The notes beneath the pieces are model-generated. The model was not told the DNA's origin. It did not search any database and saw only the letters and a program-made list of their open reading frames with translations. The translations under genes were made by a program, and so were the position numbers. A DNA stretch of 64,000 nucleotides from positions 1,640,001 through 1,704,000 of the forward strand of contig NZ_JAUSUL010000001.1 of the NCBI RefSeq assembly GCF_030814015.1, given 5' to 3'. Positions 1 through 8,813 of the stretch are shown here, piece after piece. Numbering within the stretch: the stretch's first letter is position 1; each line of letters begins with the position of its first letter. This stretch comes from Amorphus orientalis. GTDB taxonomy: Bacteria > Pseudomonadota > Alphaproteobacteria > Rhizobiales > Amorphaceae.

Positions 1-2
1 AG

Positions 3-965
3 ACCGCCTACGGGCTGATGCCGCAGCCGGGCGTGATGGCCGGTGCGCTCGCCCGGCGCACCAAGAAGGTCAAGATCGCGATCCTCGGTCGCGCGCTGCC
101 GCTGCTCAACAACCCGGTCACCGTCGCGGAAGAGTTCGCGATGGTCGACAACATCACCGAGGGCCGTTTCATCGCCGGCTTCGTCCGCGGCATCGGCTCG
201 GAATACCATTCCTGGAGCGCGAATCCGGCGCTGTCCCACGACCGCTTCCACGAGGCGCACGACCTGATCGTCCGCGCCTGGACCGAGACGGGGCCGTTCG
301 CGTTCGAGGGCAAGCACTACCAGTTCGAGTACGTGAACCTGTGGCCGCGGCCCTATCAGGAGCCGCATCCGCCGATCTGGATCCCGTCCCAGGGTTCCAG
401 CGAGACCATCGAGTGGGCCTCGCACCCGGACCGGCGCTACACCTACCTGCAGACGTTCACGCCGGTGGCGATGCTCGCCAAGTACATGCAGATGTACCGC
501 GACAAGGCGGCGGAGCACGGCTACGAGGCGACCGAGGAACAGCTCGGCTGGTCGGTGCCGATGTACGTGGCGGAGACCGACGAGGCCGCGCGCCGGGAGG
601 CGAAGCCGCACATCGAGGCCTTCCTCAACAAGTTCCTTCGCATGCCGAAGGAGATGCTGCTGCCGCCGGGCTACCTCTCGCTCAAGTCGATGATGGGCGT
701 GATGAAGGCGAAGTCGGCCATCGGCGGCAAGCAGACCATCGACGACGTCATCGACAAGGGCATGTTCATCTGCGGCAGCCCGGAGACGGTGCGCCAGCAG
801 CTCGAGGAGTACCGCAAGCAGATCGGCTTCGGGCATCTCCTGTCGCTGTTGCAGTTCGGCACGCTGCCGGCCGACCTCACGCGCAAGAACATGGAGCTCT
901 ATGCCGGCGAGGTGATGCCCTATCTGAGGCAGAGCGCCGCCGCTGCGGTCGAGGCGGCGCAATGA
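3..965 (+). CDS. LLM-class flavin-dependent oxidoreductase (luciferase-like monooxygenase), 5' truncated by window edge
   Basis: The reading frame is open from base 3, so the true N-terminus lies outside the window; the first in-frame ATG at 18 is probably internal because coding-like sequence (TAYGLMPQPG) precedes it. The visible 321 residues look like a bacterial-luciferase TIM barrel: a segment for collecting aldehyde or small organic substrates with FMNH2 (LGRALPLLNNPVTVAEEFAMVDN), followed by GRFIAGFVRG, the WTETGPFAFEGKHYQF region and the C-terminal GSPETVRQQLEEY motif typical of the family. Such enzymes need reduced flavin, and an NADPH-dependent FMN reductase lies 1.8 kb downstream, which could supply it. 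The substrate cannot be told from sequence. The gene faces a GntR regulator gene tail to tail. Confidence 0.85.
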   Translation, partial: TAYGLMPQPGVMAGALARRTKKVKIAILGRALPLLNNPVTVAEEFAMVDNITEGRFIAGFVRGIGSEYHSWSANPALSHDRFHEAHDLIVRAWTETGPFAFEGKHYQFEYVNLWPRPYQEPHPPIWIPSQGSSETIEWASHPDRRYTYLQTFTPVAMLAKYMQMYRDKAAEHGYEATEEQLGWSVPMYVAETDEAARREAKPHIEAFLNKFLRMPKEMLLPPGYLSLKSMMGVMKAKSAIGGKQTIDDVIDKGMFICGSPETVRQQLEEYRKQIGFGHLLSLLQFGTLPADLTRKNMELYAGEVMPYLRQSAAAAVEAAQ

Positions 966-999
966 GCAGCGGCTTCCGCCTGCGATCGTGGGGACGGGC

Positions 1000-1707
1000 C
1001 TACCAGCCCTCCGGATCGGGGGCGGGATCGACCAGGATGGAGAACAGGTGGGCGGCCATCGCCGCCTCCGCCCAGTCCGGGTTGCGCATTCTGAGCGCGG
1101 AGAGGATCTCGTGATGCTGGCGATGGGTCCGCTGCGTCCGCTGGTCGACCGGCTCGGCATAGGTGTTGAAGATCGACGCCGGCAGCTCCAGCGAGGCGGC
1201 CAGAATCCGCTCCAGCCGCGGGCTGTCCGCCGCCCGCGCGATCGTCGCGTGGAACTCGTTGTTGAGCTCGTCGAACCGCGCCAGGTGGCGGTGCCAGCCG
1301 ACTTCGTCGAAATGGGCCTCCATCTCCGCCTCGACCGCCTCCAGATGGGCGATCTGCTCCGGCGTGATGCGCAGCGCCGCCCGCCGCGCGCCGTGGGCCT
1401 CGAGCTTGGCGCGGAGCCGGAAGATCTCGGCCACGTCGGCGAGCGAGAAGCTCGCCACCTGGCCGCGCCGGTAGCGCTCCAGCACGACCAGCCCCTCGTT
1501 GTTGAGTCGGCTCAACGCCTCGCGGACCGGGGTGCGGCTCAGTCCGATCGCCTTGGCGAGCTTCGCCTCCTGCAGCGTCTCGCCCGACTTGAGGTCGCCG
1601 GAGATGATCGCGTTGCGGATGTAGCGGTAGGCGGTTTCCACCGCGCCGCTGGCGTCGGCGCCGCGGGTGGGCCCGGTGTCGTCCGGGGCGTTTCTTGTAT
1701 CCGTCAT
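1000..1707 (-). CDS. GntR family transcriptional regulator, FadR/FCD subfamily
   Basis: The 235-residue protein has an N-terminal winged helix (LKSGETLQEAKLAKAIGLSR, then TPVREALSRLNNEGLVV, about residues 35-75) and a C-terminal all-helical FCD effector domain with RLRAKLEAHGARRA, then a metal-site-like pattern (FDELNNEFHATIARAA and HRQHHEILSAL). This is the standard arrangement of FCD regulators that sense small carboxylates. I chose the ATG at 1707 because GAAGGA lies just upstream and the longer open frame beyond it has no coding character. The gene is divergent from the SDR/FMN-reductase/TAXI-transporter genes, which it plausibly controls; that is inference from position. Confidence 0.88.
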   Translation of the reverse strand: MTDTRNAPDDTGPTRGADASGAVETAYRYIRNAIISGDLKSGETLQEAKLAKAIGLSRTPVREALSRLNNEGLVVLERYRRGQVASFSLADVAEIFRLRAKLEAHGARRAALRITPEQIAHLEAVEAEMEAHFDEVGWHRHLARFDELNNEFHATIARAADSPRLERILAASLELPASIFNTYAEPVDQRTQRTHRQHHEILSALRMRNPDWAEAAMAAHLFSILVDPAPDPEGW

Positions 1708-1920
1708 CGGTCCTTCGGTCGGCTCGGGCGGTCTGGTCGCGCCTTCGGTTCTAGGGCGCCGTCGGCGCAATGGTATGCGAAGCCGGTCTCCGGCGCGACC
1801 GTCCGCGCGTCCGGGGCAACAAATTCCGGGGCGTTGTGCATCAGCGGGATTGAACGGTCCCGCCACTGGCATACGATACGGGATGACGTGTCGCAGAAGA
1901 CGGCGCGCGAGGGGGAGTGA
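1708..1920. promoter_or_regulatory. Divergent promoter region between gntR and the SDR gene
   Basis: This 213-bp gap must carry both promoters. Two copies of a GTATGC half-site are visible in inverted orientation, GGTATGC near 1772 and GGCATAC near 1868, the second continuing into ATACGATAC. GntR/FCD regulators often recognise GTAT/ATAC-containing palindromes, so these are candidate operator halves. The spacing of about 95 bp is too long for one dimer site. A GGGGGAG ribosome-binding site precedes the ATG at 1921. Confidence 0.3.
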
Positions 1921-2772
1921 ATGGACATTCAGGCGGGCATGGCTGCCTACGTTTCGGGCGCGGGCTCGGGCATCGGACGCGGGATCGCGCGGGTGCTCGC
2001 CAGCCGCGGTGTGCGGGTCGGCGTGGCCGACATCCGCGGTGAGGCGGCCGAGGAGACCGTCGCGCTGATCGCGGCCGATGGCGGTCAGGCAGTGGCGCTC
2101 GAGGTCGACGTGTCGGAGAAGGCGTCGGTCGAGGCGGCGGCCGACGCGATCGAGGGCGCGTTCGGCCCGGTTTCCATCGTCTGCAACAATGCCGGCGTCG
2201 CCATGCACGGCGTGCCCGTGCACGAATTCAGTTCCGCGGAGTGGGACTGGGTGATCGGCGTCAATCTCTACGGCGTGATCCACGGCATCCAGACCTTCGT
2301 GCCGCGCCTGATCGCGGCCGGCGGACCCGGCCACGTGGTCAACACCGCTTCCATCGGCGGCTTCCAGGTCAACGCCGCCTTCCTGACCGGCCCCTATTCG
2401 ACGACGAAGTACGCGGTCGTGGCCCTCAGCGAGGCGCTCTCCAACGAACTCGCGGAGACGTCGATCGGGGTGTCGATCCTGGCGCCGGCGGCGGTGAACA
2501 CGTCGATCCACCTCTCCGAGCGCAGCCGGCCCGACCGGCTCGGCGGTGCCTATGTCCGGCCCGAGAACCACTTCATGGGCGAGCTGATCCGCGACGGCGC
2601 CGACCCGCTGGAGATCGGCCGTCAGGTCGCCGAGGCGATCGAGGACGACGCGCTCTACGTGTTCACCCATCCCGAGACCGAGGCCTGGCTCGAAGCCCGG
2701 TGCGGCCGGATCCTGGCAGGCTATGACCGGCTGAAGGGCGACCGTTCGGGCGCCCGGCAGGCGGCGGAATGA
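1921..2772 (+). CDS. SDR family NAD(P)-dependent oxidoreductase
   Basis: A 283-residue classical short-chain dehydrogenase. The Rossmann glycine motif GAGSGIG is at about residues 14-20, the acidic residue after beta-2 (VADIRGE) favours NAD(H) over NADP(H), NNAG is at about 90-93, and the catalytic Ser (NTASIGG) and YxxxK (YSTTK) pair are present. It starts at an ATG with GGGGGAG upstream and ends with a 4-base ATGA overlap with the first possible start of the following FMN reductase, so the two are probably translated together. The substrate is unknown; the neighbouring TAXI transporter suggests catabolism of an imported organic acid or related compound. Confidence 0.9.
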   Translation: MDIQAGMAAYVSGAGSGIGRGIARVLASRGVRVGVADIRGEAAEETVALIAADGGQAVALEVDVSEKASVEAAADAIEGAFGPVSIVCNNAGVAMHGVPVHEFSSAEWDWVIGVNLYGVIHGIQTFVPRLIAAGGPGHVVNTASIGGFQVNAAFLTGPYSTTKYAVVALSEALSNELAETSIGVSILAPAAVNTSIHLSERSRPDRLGGAYVRPENHFMGELIRDGADPLEIGRQVAEAIEDDALYVFTHPETEAWLEARCGRILAGYDRLKGDRSGARQAAE

Positions 2773-2786
2773 CGGCGGAGGCGACC

Positions 2787-3431
2787 ATGCTGCACGATCT
2801 CGACACCGCTTTCGGGGCGTTCCGTCCGACCACATCGGACGATGCGCCCCATATCGTCGGCATCGGCGGGACCACCCGGATCGGGTCCTCGTCGGAGACG
2901 GCGCTGCGGCTGGCGCTTGCGGAAGCCGTCCGGCTCGGGGCCACGGCTGAGATCATCTCCGGGCCGCTGCTCGACCTGCCGGCCTACGACCCCGCCAACG
3001 ACCATCGCAGCCCCTCGGCGCAGCGGCTGGTGCAGGCGCTGCGGCGGGCCGATGGCATCATCCTGTCGACGCCGAGCTATCATGGCGGCATGTCGGGGAT
3101 CATCAAGAACGCCATCGACTACGCCGAGGACATGCGCACCGACGACCGGCCCTATTTCGACGGGCGCGCGGTCGGCGTGATCGTGACCGCCTACGGGCCG
3201 CAGGCGCTGGGCACCACGCTGTCGAGCGTGCGCTCGATCGTTCACGCGCTGCGGGGCTGGCCGACGCCGTTCGCCGCCGCCATCAATTCGCAGGTGGCGC
3301 CGTTCGAGAACGGCCGCGCCGTGCGCCCGGAAACCGACGCGCAGCTTTCGACCGTGGCGGGGCAGGTGGTCCAGTTCGCACGCGCCATGAGTGCAGCCGA
3401 GGCCGTCGCCGTGCAGCCGGCCGCCGGCTGA
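2787..3431 (+). CDS. NADPH-dependent FMN reductase family protein
   Basis: A flavodoxin-fold protein of about 214 residues. The N-terminal loop GIGGTTRIGSSSE matches the phosphate-binding GSLRxGSxN-type loop of the family, and STPSYHGGMSGIIKNAIDY is the hallmark P-x-Y-x(2)-x-S-G-x-K-N-x-D segment that binds FMN. It would reduce flavin with NAD(P)H and could feed the luciferase-like monooxygenase at the left edge. I favour the ATG at 2787 because GGAGG sits five bases upstream. The ATG at 2769, which overlaps the SDR stop codon, would add six residues and has a weaker site. Confidence 0.85.
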   Translation: MLHDLDTAFGAFRPTTSDDAPHIVGIGGTTRIGSSSETALRLALAEAVRLGATAEIISGPLLDLPAYDPANDHRSPSAQRLVQALRRADGIILSTPSYHGGMSGIIKNAIDYAEDMRTDDRPYFDGRAVGVIVTAYGPQALGTTLSSVRSIVHALRGWPTPFAAAINSQVAPFENGRAVRPETDAQLSTVAGQVVQFARAMSAAEAVAVQPAAG

Positions 3432-3520
3432 CGTCGACGCAACAGCTTTCCCGCCCGGCGCGGTCGGGCGGCGACATAAGAAGGTTCCGCCAACAGGAAC
3501 CTCATGAGGGAGGAAACAGA

Positions 3521-4504
3521 ATGAAAGCGATCTTCGGATTCGCGGCTGCCGCGCTTGCGGCTGGCGCGATCGCCGCCACGCCTGTGCTCGCCGAGACGGT
3601 GTCGATCTCGACGCTGCCGCCGGGCGCGATCAACAACGTCCAGGCCCAGGCGATCGCCAAGGTCGTTCAGGAACACTCCGACCTGCAGATGCGGGTCGTG
3701 ACGTTCAACTCGCCCGGCGCGATCATGGGCTCGACCCAGGCCGGCCAGACCGACTTCTCGTTCATCTCCACCGACGAGACCGGCGCCGCGTTCGAGGGCT
3801 CGCCGCCCTATGACGGCAAGGCGATGAAGGACCTCCGGGTCGCCGCGACGATCTTCCCGTTCAAGGTCGGGCTCGTGGTGCGCAACGACTCCGACATCAA
3901 GTCGGTCGAGGATCTGCAGGGCAAGCGCATCCCCACCGGCTGGCAGGGCTTCCAGCAGGGGCTCTACCTGTTCGATGGCCTGCTCGCCACCGCGGGCACC
4001 ACGCTCGACGAACTGGCGGCGGAAGGCGAGGCAGTGCCCACGGCGAACCTGCTGCGCGGCGCCGACGACCTCAAGGCCGACCGCATCGACGTGACCATGT
4101 TCGCGGTCGGCGCGCCGAAGATGGCCGAGCTCGATTCCGCCATTCCCGGCGGGATCCGCTTCCTGAGCCTGACCGACACGCCGGAGACGGCAAAGGCGAT
4201 GGCCGACGTCCGTCCGGAATATCACATGGCGGTGCAGAAGCCCGCGCCGCACCTGGCCGGCATCCACGGCGACACCACGCTGATGCAGTACGCCATGGTC
4301 GTGGTCGCCAACAAGAACGTCTCCGACGACACCGTCTATGAGCTGGTCAAGGCGATCTACGAGAATAAGCCGGCGCTGGTCGCGGGCCACCCTTCGTTCA
4401 ACGCGATGACCCAGGAAGGTCTCGCCACGACGCAGCCGCGCGTCGAATACCATCCGGGCGCGATCAAGTTCTACAAGGAAGCCGGCATCTGGCAGGGCGA
4501 CTGA
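3521..4504 (+). CDS. TAXI family TRAP transporter solute-binding protein
   Basis: The 327-residue protein has a classic Sec signal peptide (basic start, FAAAALAAGAIAATPVLA, cleavage after about residue 24). The mature part begins with the TAXI-type opening SISTLPPGAINNVQAQAIAKVV, and later has the GLVVRNDSDIKSVEDLQGKRIP segment that follows the first lobe. TAXI binding proteins deliver dicarboxylates or amino-acid-like ligands to a fused 4TM/12TM permease, and exactly such a permease follows. The ribosome-binding site GGGAGGAAAC is strong. The ligand cannot be predicted. The transporter lies directly upstream of eutB-eutC, but the ectoine locus has its own UehABC system, so this one probably carries something else. 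Confidence 0.9.
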   Translation: MKAIFGFAAAALAAGAIAATPVLAETVSISTLPPGAINNVQAQAIAKVVQEHSDLQMRVVTFNSPGAIMGSTQAGQTDFSFISTDETGAAFEGSPPYDGKAMKDLRVAATIFPFKVGLVVRNDSDIKSVEDLQGKRIPTGWQGFQQGLYLFDGLLATAGTTLDELAAEGEAVPTANLLRGADDLKADRIDVTMFAVGAPKMAELDSAIPGGIRFLSLTDTPETAKAMADVRPEYHMAVQKPAPHLAGIHGDTTLMQYAMVVVANKNVSDDTVYELVKAIYENKPALVAGHPSFNAMTQEGLATTQPRVEYHPGAIKFYKEAGIWQGD

Positions 4505-4524
4505 GCCCGATCGCCTGAGGAAAG

Positions 4525-4568
4525 CCGGGCTGCGGGGCGGGTCCTGACCTGCCGGCCCCGCAGCCCGG
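4525..4568 (+). terminator. Strong GC-rich hairpin between TAXI binding protein and permease
   Basis: Perfect 13-bp arms CCGGGCTGCGGGG (4525-4537) and CCCCGCAGCCCGG (4556-4568) enclose an 18-nt loop. There is no downstream T-run, so it is more likely an attenuator or an RNA-stabilising stem than a full terminator. Such stems are common after binding-protein genes, where they keep the binding protein expressed above its permease. Confidence 0.55.
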
Positions 4569-4725
4569 GCGGTGAAAGCCGCATCTGCCCGGTCGATGCC
4601 GCCCGGGAGCGACAGAGCGGCTTCGAAGTCACGTCATCGCACATGATCCTCTCGGTCGGGACGGTTCCGTCCGACGGGGACGTGCGCGCACCGATATCGA
4701 TCGCGTTCTCGGGAAGGACTGCCTG

Positions 4726-6687
4726 ATGGGCGGTGAGACCAGCGTTTCCGAATCCGGCGTCAACGGGACCCGCGGCGTGCGGCTGATCAGCACCGTGCTT
4801 GGCGCGCTGCTGGCGATCGCCGGCCTCGCCTGGGCGGCCGATCTCTACCGGATGGTCGGATGGACGTTCCTGACCGAACAGTTCCTGGCGGCGACCCTCG
4901 GTCTCAGCCTGGCGCTCGTCTTCGTGACCCGTCCGCTGAACCGGGCCGCCCTCGGGCCCCGCCGTCTACCCTGGTACGACGCGGTGCTCGCTGTCGTCTC
5001 GCTCGCCGCCAGCGCCTACATGGCCATGCGCTATCCGGACATCCTGTCGGATTTCTTCTCCACTCCGCTGGATGGCCTGATCGTCTCCTGGCTCCTGTTC
5101 GTGCTGGTGGTCGAAGGGCTCAGGCGCTGCTCCGGCTGGTCGCTCGTCATCGTCGTGCTGGCCTTCACGATCTACGCGCTGGTCGGTCACCTGGTCGAGG
5201 GCGACCTGCAGACCAACCAGGTCGACCTCAACACCATGATCTTCTATCTGGGTGTCGACACCAGCGGCCTGTTCGGGATCGTGCTCCTGGTCGGCGTCAC
5301 CGTGGTGATCCCGTTCCTGTTCTTCGGCAATCTGCTGCACGCCTCAGGCGGAGCCTCCTTCTTCAACGATCTGGCGCTCGGCCTGATGGGGGGCTTCCGC
5401 GGCGGCGCGGCCAAGATCTCGATCCTGGCCTCCACGCTGTTCGGCTCGATTTCCGGCATCGTCGTGTCGAACATCATGGCGACCGGCATCATCACCATCC
5501 CGATGATGAAGAAGTCCGGGTTCAAGCCGGAGCAGGCGGCGGCGATCGAGGCGAGCGCCTCGAACGGCGGCCAGCTGATGCCGCCGGTGATGGGCGCGGT
5601 CGCCTTCCTGATGGCCGACTTCCTGCAGATCTCCTACGCCGAGGTCGCGATTGCGGCGCTGGTGCCGGCGGTGCTTTATTATCTCGCCCTGTTCATCCAG
5701 GCGGATCTGGAGGCCGGAAAGGCCGGCATCCTCCGGGTGCCGGCAAGCGAGATCCCGAGGCTCGTCGCGGTCGCCATGCGCGGCTGGTTCTTCATCCTGC
5801 CGTTCGCTGTGCTGATCTACGCGCTGTTCACCCTCAATCGGGAGCCGGAGAACGCCGCGATCTACGCCTGTCTCACGGTCATGGCGGTGGGCTTCGTCAT
5901 CGGCTACGGCGGCAGCCGGCTCACGCCGCGTGGGGTCTGGCGGGCGCTGGTCGCGACCGGCATCTCCGCCGTCGATATCGTGATGATCTCGGCGGCCGCC
6001 GGCTTCATCATGGGCATCCTGCAGCTCACCGGGCTCGGCTTCGCGCTCACGCTGCTCCTAGTGAAGCTCGGCTCGGGCAACATCTTTGCCCTGCTGGTGA
6101 TCGCGGGTGTGATGTGCATCGTGCTCGGCATGGGCATGCCGACGCTCGGGGTCTACGTGCTGCTCGCCGTGCTGATCGCGCCGAGCCTCGTCGAGGTCGG
6201 CATCCAGCCGCTCGCCGCCCACATGTTCATCCTCTATCTCGGGATGATGTCGTTCGTGACGCCGCCGCTCGCGATCGCGGCCTTCTTCGCGGCCAACATC
6301 GCCCGCGCCTCACCGATGAAAACCGGCTGGACGGCGATGCGCTTTTCCTGGACGGCCTACATCATCCCGTTCCTGTTCGTGTTCTCGCCGACGCTGCTGC
6401 TGCAGAGCCCGTCGATCCCGGCGACGGTGCTGTCGCTGCTGACGGCCACGATCGCGGTGTGGTTTGTCTCGGCCGGGTCGGTCGGATACGGCTTGCAGCC
6501 GATGGGGCGGATGCTGCGTGTGCTTGCCGTGGTCGGCGGTTCGCTGCTCTTGATCCCGCTGGAGATGTTCCACGGTGCCTTCATCGCGAACGGGATCGGC
6601 GCCGCGCTGGTAATGGTCGTGCTGGTGGCCGAGCTTGCCGCCCGGCGCGGGCGCGCGGCCGCCGCGCCCGAAGGCGCTGCCGAGTAG
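4726..6687 (+). CDS. TRAP transporter permease, fused small and large subunits (4TM/12TM)
   Basis: A 653-residue, very hydrophobic protein with about 16-18 predicted membrane segments. The N-terminal four-helix part (residues 20-130) corresponds to the TRAP small subunit and the rest to the large subunit. DctM-type signatures are visible: FGSISGIVVSNIMATGIITIPMM, EASASNGGQLMPPVMGAVAFLMAD, and GMGMPTLGVYVLLAVLIAPSLV. Fused permeases of this kind pair with TAXI binding proteins, and the TAXI gene is 221 bp upstream. AAGGA lies seven bases before the ATG. It would drive sodium-coupled uptake across the inner membrane. Confidence 0.92.
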   Translation: MGGETSVSESGVNGTRGVRLISTVLGALLAIAGLAWAADLYRMVGWTFLTEQFLAATLGLSLALVFVTRPLNRAALGPRRLPWYDAVLAVVSLAASAYMAMRYPDILSDFFSTPLDGLIVSWLLFVLVVEGLRRCSGWSLVIVVLAFTIYALVGHLVEGDLQTNQVDLNTMIFYLGVDTSGLFGIVLLVGVTVVIPFLFFGNLLHASGGASFFNDLALGLMGGFRGGAAKISILASTLFGSISGIVVSNIMATGIITIPMMKKSGFKPEQAAAIEASASNGGQLMPPVMGAVAFLMADFLQISYAEVAIAALVPAVLYYLALFIQADLEAGKAGILRVPASEIPRLVAVAMRGWFFILPFAVLIYALFTLNREPENAAIYACLTVMAVGFVIGYGGSRLTPRGVWRALVATGISAVDIVMISAAAGFIMGILQLTGLGFALTLLLVKLGSGNIFALLVIAGVMCIVLGMGMPTLGVYVLLAVLIAPSLVEVGIQPLAAHMFILYLGMMSFVTPPLAIAAFFAANIARASPMKTGWTAMRFSWTAYIIPFLFVFSPTLLLQSPSIPATVLSLLTATIAVWFVSAGSVGYGLQPMGRMLRVLAVVGGSLLLIPLEMFHGAFIANGIGAALVMVVLVAELAARRGRAAAAPEGAAE

Positions 6688-6813
6688 AAGCTGACGGAAA
6701 TCCGGTGGGAATGCGTTGACCTCGAGGGGTCGCGCGCCGATCCTCGGGCTGATGAATCCGATGGCGGGCCGGCCGGCCGCGGCCCCGTCATCCCGAGCCC
6801 ACCGGAGGCCCGC

Positions 6814-7821
6814 TTGAGCGTCACGCTCGCAGACATCCTGACCGCGCGCAGGCGCATTCAGGGGACCGCTGTCCGTACGCCGCTGGTGCCGTCGCCGCAC
6901 CTATCGCGGCTCGCCGGCCACGACTTTCTCCTGAAGCTGGAGATCGGCCAGCCGACCGGTGCCTTCAAGCTGCGCGGCGCGACGAACGCCGTCTTCGGCC
7001 TGCCTGAGGGCGTTTCCGGTGTCACCTGCTGCTCTACCGGCAACCACGGGCGCGGCGTCGCCTATGCGGCACGCGACCGGGGCCTGCGCGCCGTCGTCTG
7101 CATGTCGGAGCTGGTGCCCCAGGCGAAGATCGACGGCATCAAGGCGCTCGGCGCCGAGGTCAAGATCGGCGGGCGCAGCCAGGACGAGGCCCAGATCGAG
7201 GCGCGCCGCCTCTGCGAGGAGGAGGGGCTCGTCGAGATCCCGCCCTTCGACGACGGCCGCGTCGTGGCGGGGCAGGGCACCATCGGACTGGAACTGATGG
7301 AGGACCGGCCGGACCTCGACATGGTGCTGGTGCCGCTGTCGGGCGGTGGGCTTGCCGCCGGCATTGCCTTCGCGGTGAAGACGATCAGCCCGAAGACCCG
7401 GTTGATCGGCGTCTCCATGGACCGCGGCGCTGCGATGCATGCCTCGCTTGCCGCCGGCCACCCGGTCGAGGTGGAGGAGGTGGCGAGCCTCGCCGACTCG
7501 CTGGGCGGCGGCATCGGTCTCGACAACAAGCTCACCTTCGATCTCTGCCGCCAGTATCTGGACGACACCATCCTCGTGACCGAGGACGAGATCTACCGGG
7601 CCATGCAGACGCTCTATTTCGAGGACCGGCTGGTCGCAGAGGGCGCATGCGTGGTGGGGATCGCCGCTTTGCAGGCCGGCAAGCTGCCCGTGCCCCGCGG
7701 TCCGCTCGCCACAATCATCACCGGGCGCAGCGTCGACATGGACGTCTTCACCCGCATCGTCACCGGCCGGGACGTGACGCTCGGCAACCTCACGCTTCAG
7801 GGACAGCCCTATGCCGCATGA
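6814..7821 (+). CDS. eutB: Hydroxyectoine utilization dehydratase EutB (threonine-dehydratase-like PLP enzyme)
   Basis: A 335-residue fold-type II PLP enzyme. The Schiff-base lysine is K52 in GAFKLRGA, the substrate loop is STGNHGRG (about 74-81) and the phosphate-binding glycine loop is SGGGL (176-180). The sequence resembles serine/threonine dehydratases, but pairing with an ornithine-cyclodeaminase-like partner and the nearby ectoine genes identify it as EutB, proposed to act on the hydroxylated diaminobutyrate intermediate from hydroxyectoine. The start codon is TTG: GGAGG lies five bases upstream and the first in-frame ATG is only at about residue 97, after the catalytic lysine. It overlaps eutC by 11 bases. 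The two genes are separated from the rest of the eut genes by orientation. Confidence 0.88.
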   Translation: MSVTLADILTARRRIQGTAVRTPLVPSPHLSRLAGHDFLLKLEIGQPTGAFKLRGATNAVFGLPEGVSGVTCCSTGNHGRGVAYAARDRGLRAVVCMSELVPQAKIDGIKALGAEVKIGGRSQDEAQIEARRLCEEEGLVEIPPFDDGRVVAGQGTIGLELMEDRPDLDMVLVPLSGGGLAAGIAFAVKTISPKTRLIGVSMDRGAAMHASLAAGHPVEVEEVASLADSLGGGIGLDNKLTFDLCRQYLDDTILVTEDEIYRAMQTLYFEDRLVAEGACVVGIAALQAGKLPVPRGPLATIITGRSVDMDVFTRIVTGRDVTLGNLTLQGQPYAA

Positions 7822-8803
7822 CATCCTGATCGCCACGGAAGCGGACCTGCGCGAGGCCGTCGGACTGGACATGACCACGGTGAACACGGTCGAGGCGGCG
7901 TTTGCCGCGCTCGCCTCCGGCACCGTGGTGATGCCGCCGATCCTGTCGATGGCCATCGAAGAGGCGAACGGCGAAGTCGACGTGAAGACCGCCTATATCC
8001 CGGGTTTCGACGGGTTCGCCATCAAGGTCAGCCCCGGCTTCTTCGACAACCCGAAGCTCGGCCTGCCCAGCCTGAACGGGCTGATGATCCTGTTCTCGGC
8101 GAAGACAGGCCTGGTCGAGGCGCTGTTCCTCGACAACGGCTACCTGACCGACGTGCGTACGGCGGCAGCCGGCGCGGTGGCGGCGAAGCATCTGGCGCCC
8201 GAGCGGGTGACGACGGCCGGCGTCATGGGCACCGGCGTCCAGGCGCGGTTGCAGATGGAGGCCGCCCATCTGGTGCGGCCGTTCGAGCGCGTGCTGGTCT
8301 GGGGGCGCGATGGCGACAAGGCGGCGGCCTGTGCGGCCGACATCGCCGCCAGCCTCGGCATCGAGGCGCGCGCCGAGGCCGATCCGGCGCGGCTTGTCGC
8401 CGATAGCCAGCTCGTGGTGACCACGACGCCGGCCCGCGAGCCGGTCTTGAGGGCGGAGTGGCTGCATCCGGGTCTGCACGTCACCGCCATGGGCTCCGAC
8501 CAGGGCGAGAAGAACGAGATCGACCCGGCTGCGCTCGCCGCCGCCAATCTCTATGTCTGCGACCGGGTGAGCCAGTGCGAGACGCTGGGCGAGCTCCGGA
8601 CCGCGCTCAAGGCCGGCATCTGGACCGGCGGCACCCCGCCGGAGCTGGGCGCGGTCGTCGCCGGGCACCATCCGGGCCGGACGAGCGCGGATGCCGTGAC
8701 CATCTGCGATCTCACGGGGACCGGCGCCCAGGACACGGCCATCGCCACGCTCGCCCGCAGGGTCTGCAGCGAGCGCGGCGCCGGCTCGACGATGGCCGTC
8801 TAG
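7811..8803 (+). CDS. eutC: Ectoine utilization protein EutC (ornithine cyclodeaminase / mu-crystallin family)
   Basis: A 330-residue member of the ornithine cyclodeaminase/mu-crystallin family. The NAD-binding signature GVMGTGVQAR is at residues 137-146 and the conserved substrate-side motifs VKTAYIPGFDGFAIKVSPGF and DNGYLTDVRTAAAGAVA precede it. In ectoine-utilising bacteria EutC works with EutB to remove the hydroxyl group from the hydroxyectoine-derived intermediate so that it can join the ectoine pathway; the exact chemistry is inferred in the literature rather than visible here. The gene overlaps eutB by 11 bases and ends 10 bases from the oppositely oriented M20 deacetylase gene, with no obvious terminator between them. 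Confidence 0.88.
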   Translation: MPHDILIATEADLREAVGLDMTTVNTVEAAFAALASGTVVMPPILSMAIEEANGEVDVKTAYIPGFDGFAIKVSPGFFDNPKLGLPSLNGLMILFSAKTGLVEALFLDNGYLTDVRTAAAGAVAAKHLAPERVTTAGVMGTGVQARLQMEAAHLVRPFERVLVWGRDGDKAAACAADIAASLGIEARAEADPARLVADSQLVVTTTPAREPVLRAEWLHPGLHVTAMGSDQGEKNEIDPAALAAANLYVCDRVSQCETLGELRTALKAGIWTGGTPPELGAVVAGHHPGRTSADAVTICDLTGTGAQDTAIATLARRVCSERGAGSTMAV

Positions 8804-8813
8804 CTTTCGTCCC

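Noticed and set aside
1000-2835. A 611-codon minus-strand frame covering the gntR gene and the antisense of the SDR gene
   Set aside because: Only its last 235 codons are GntR; the rest is antisense to SDR with low-complexity, Arg/His/Asp-rich translation typical of GC-rich shadow frames.
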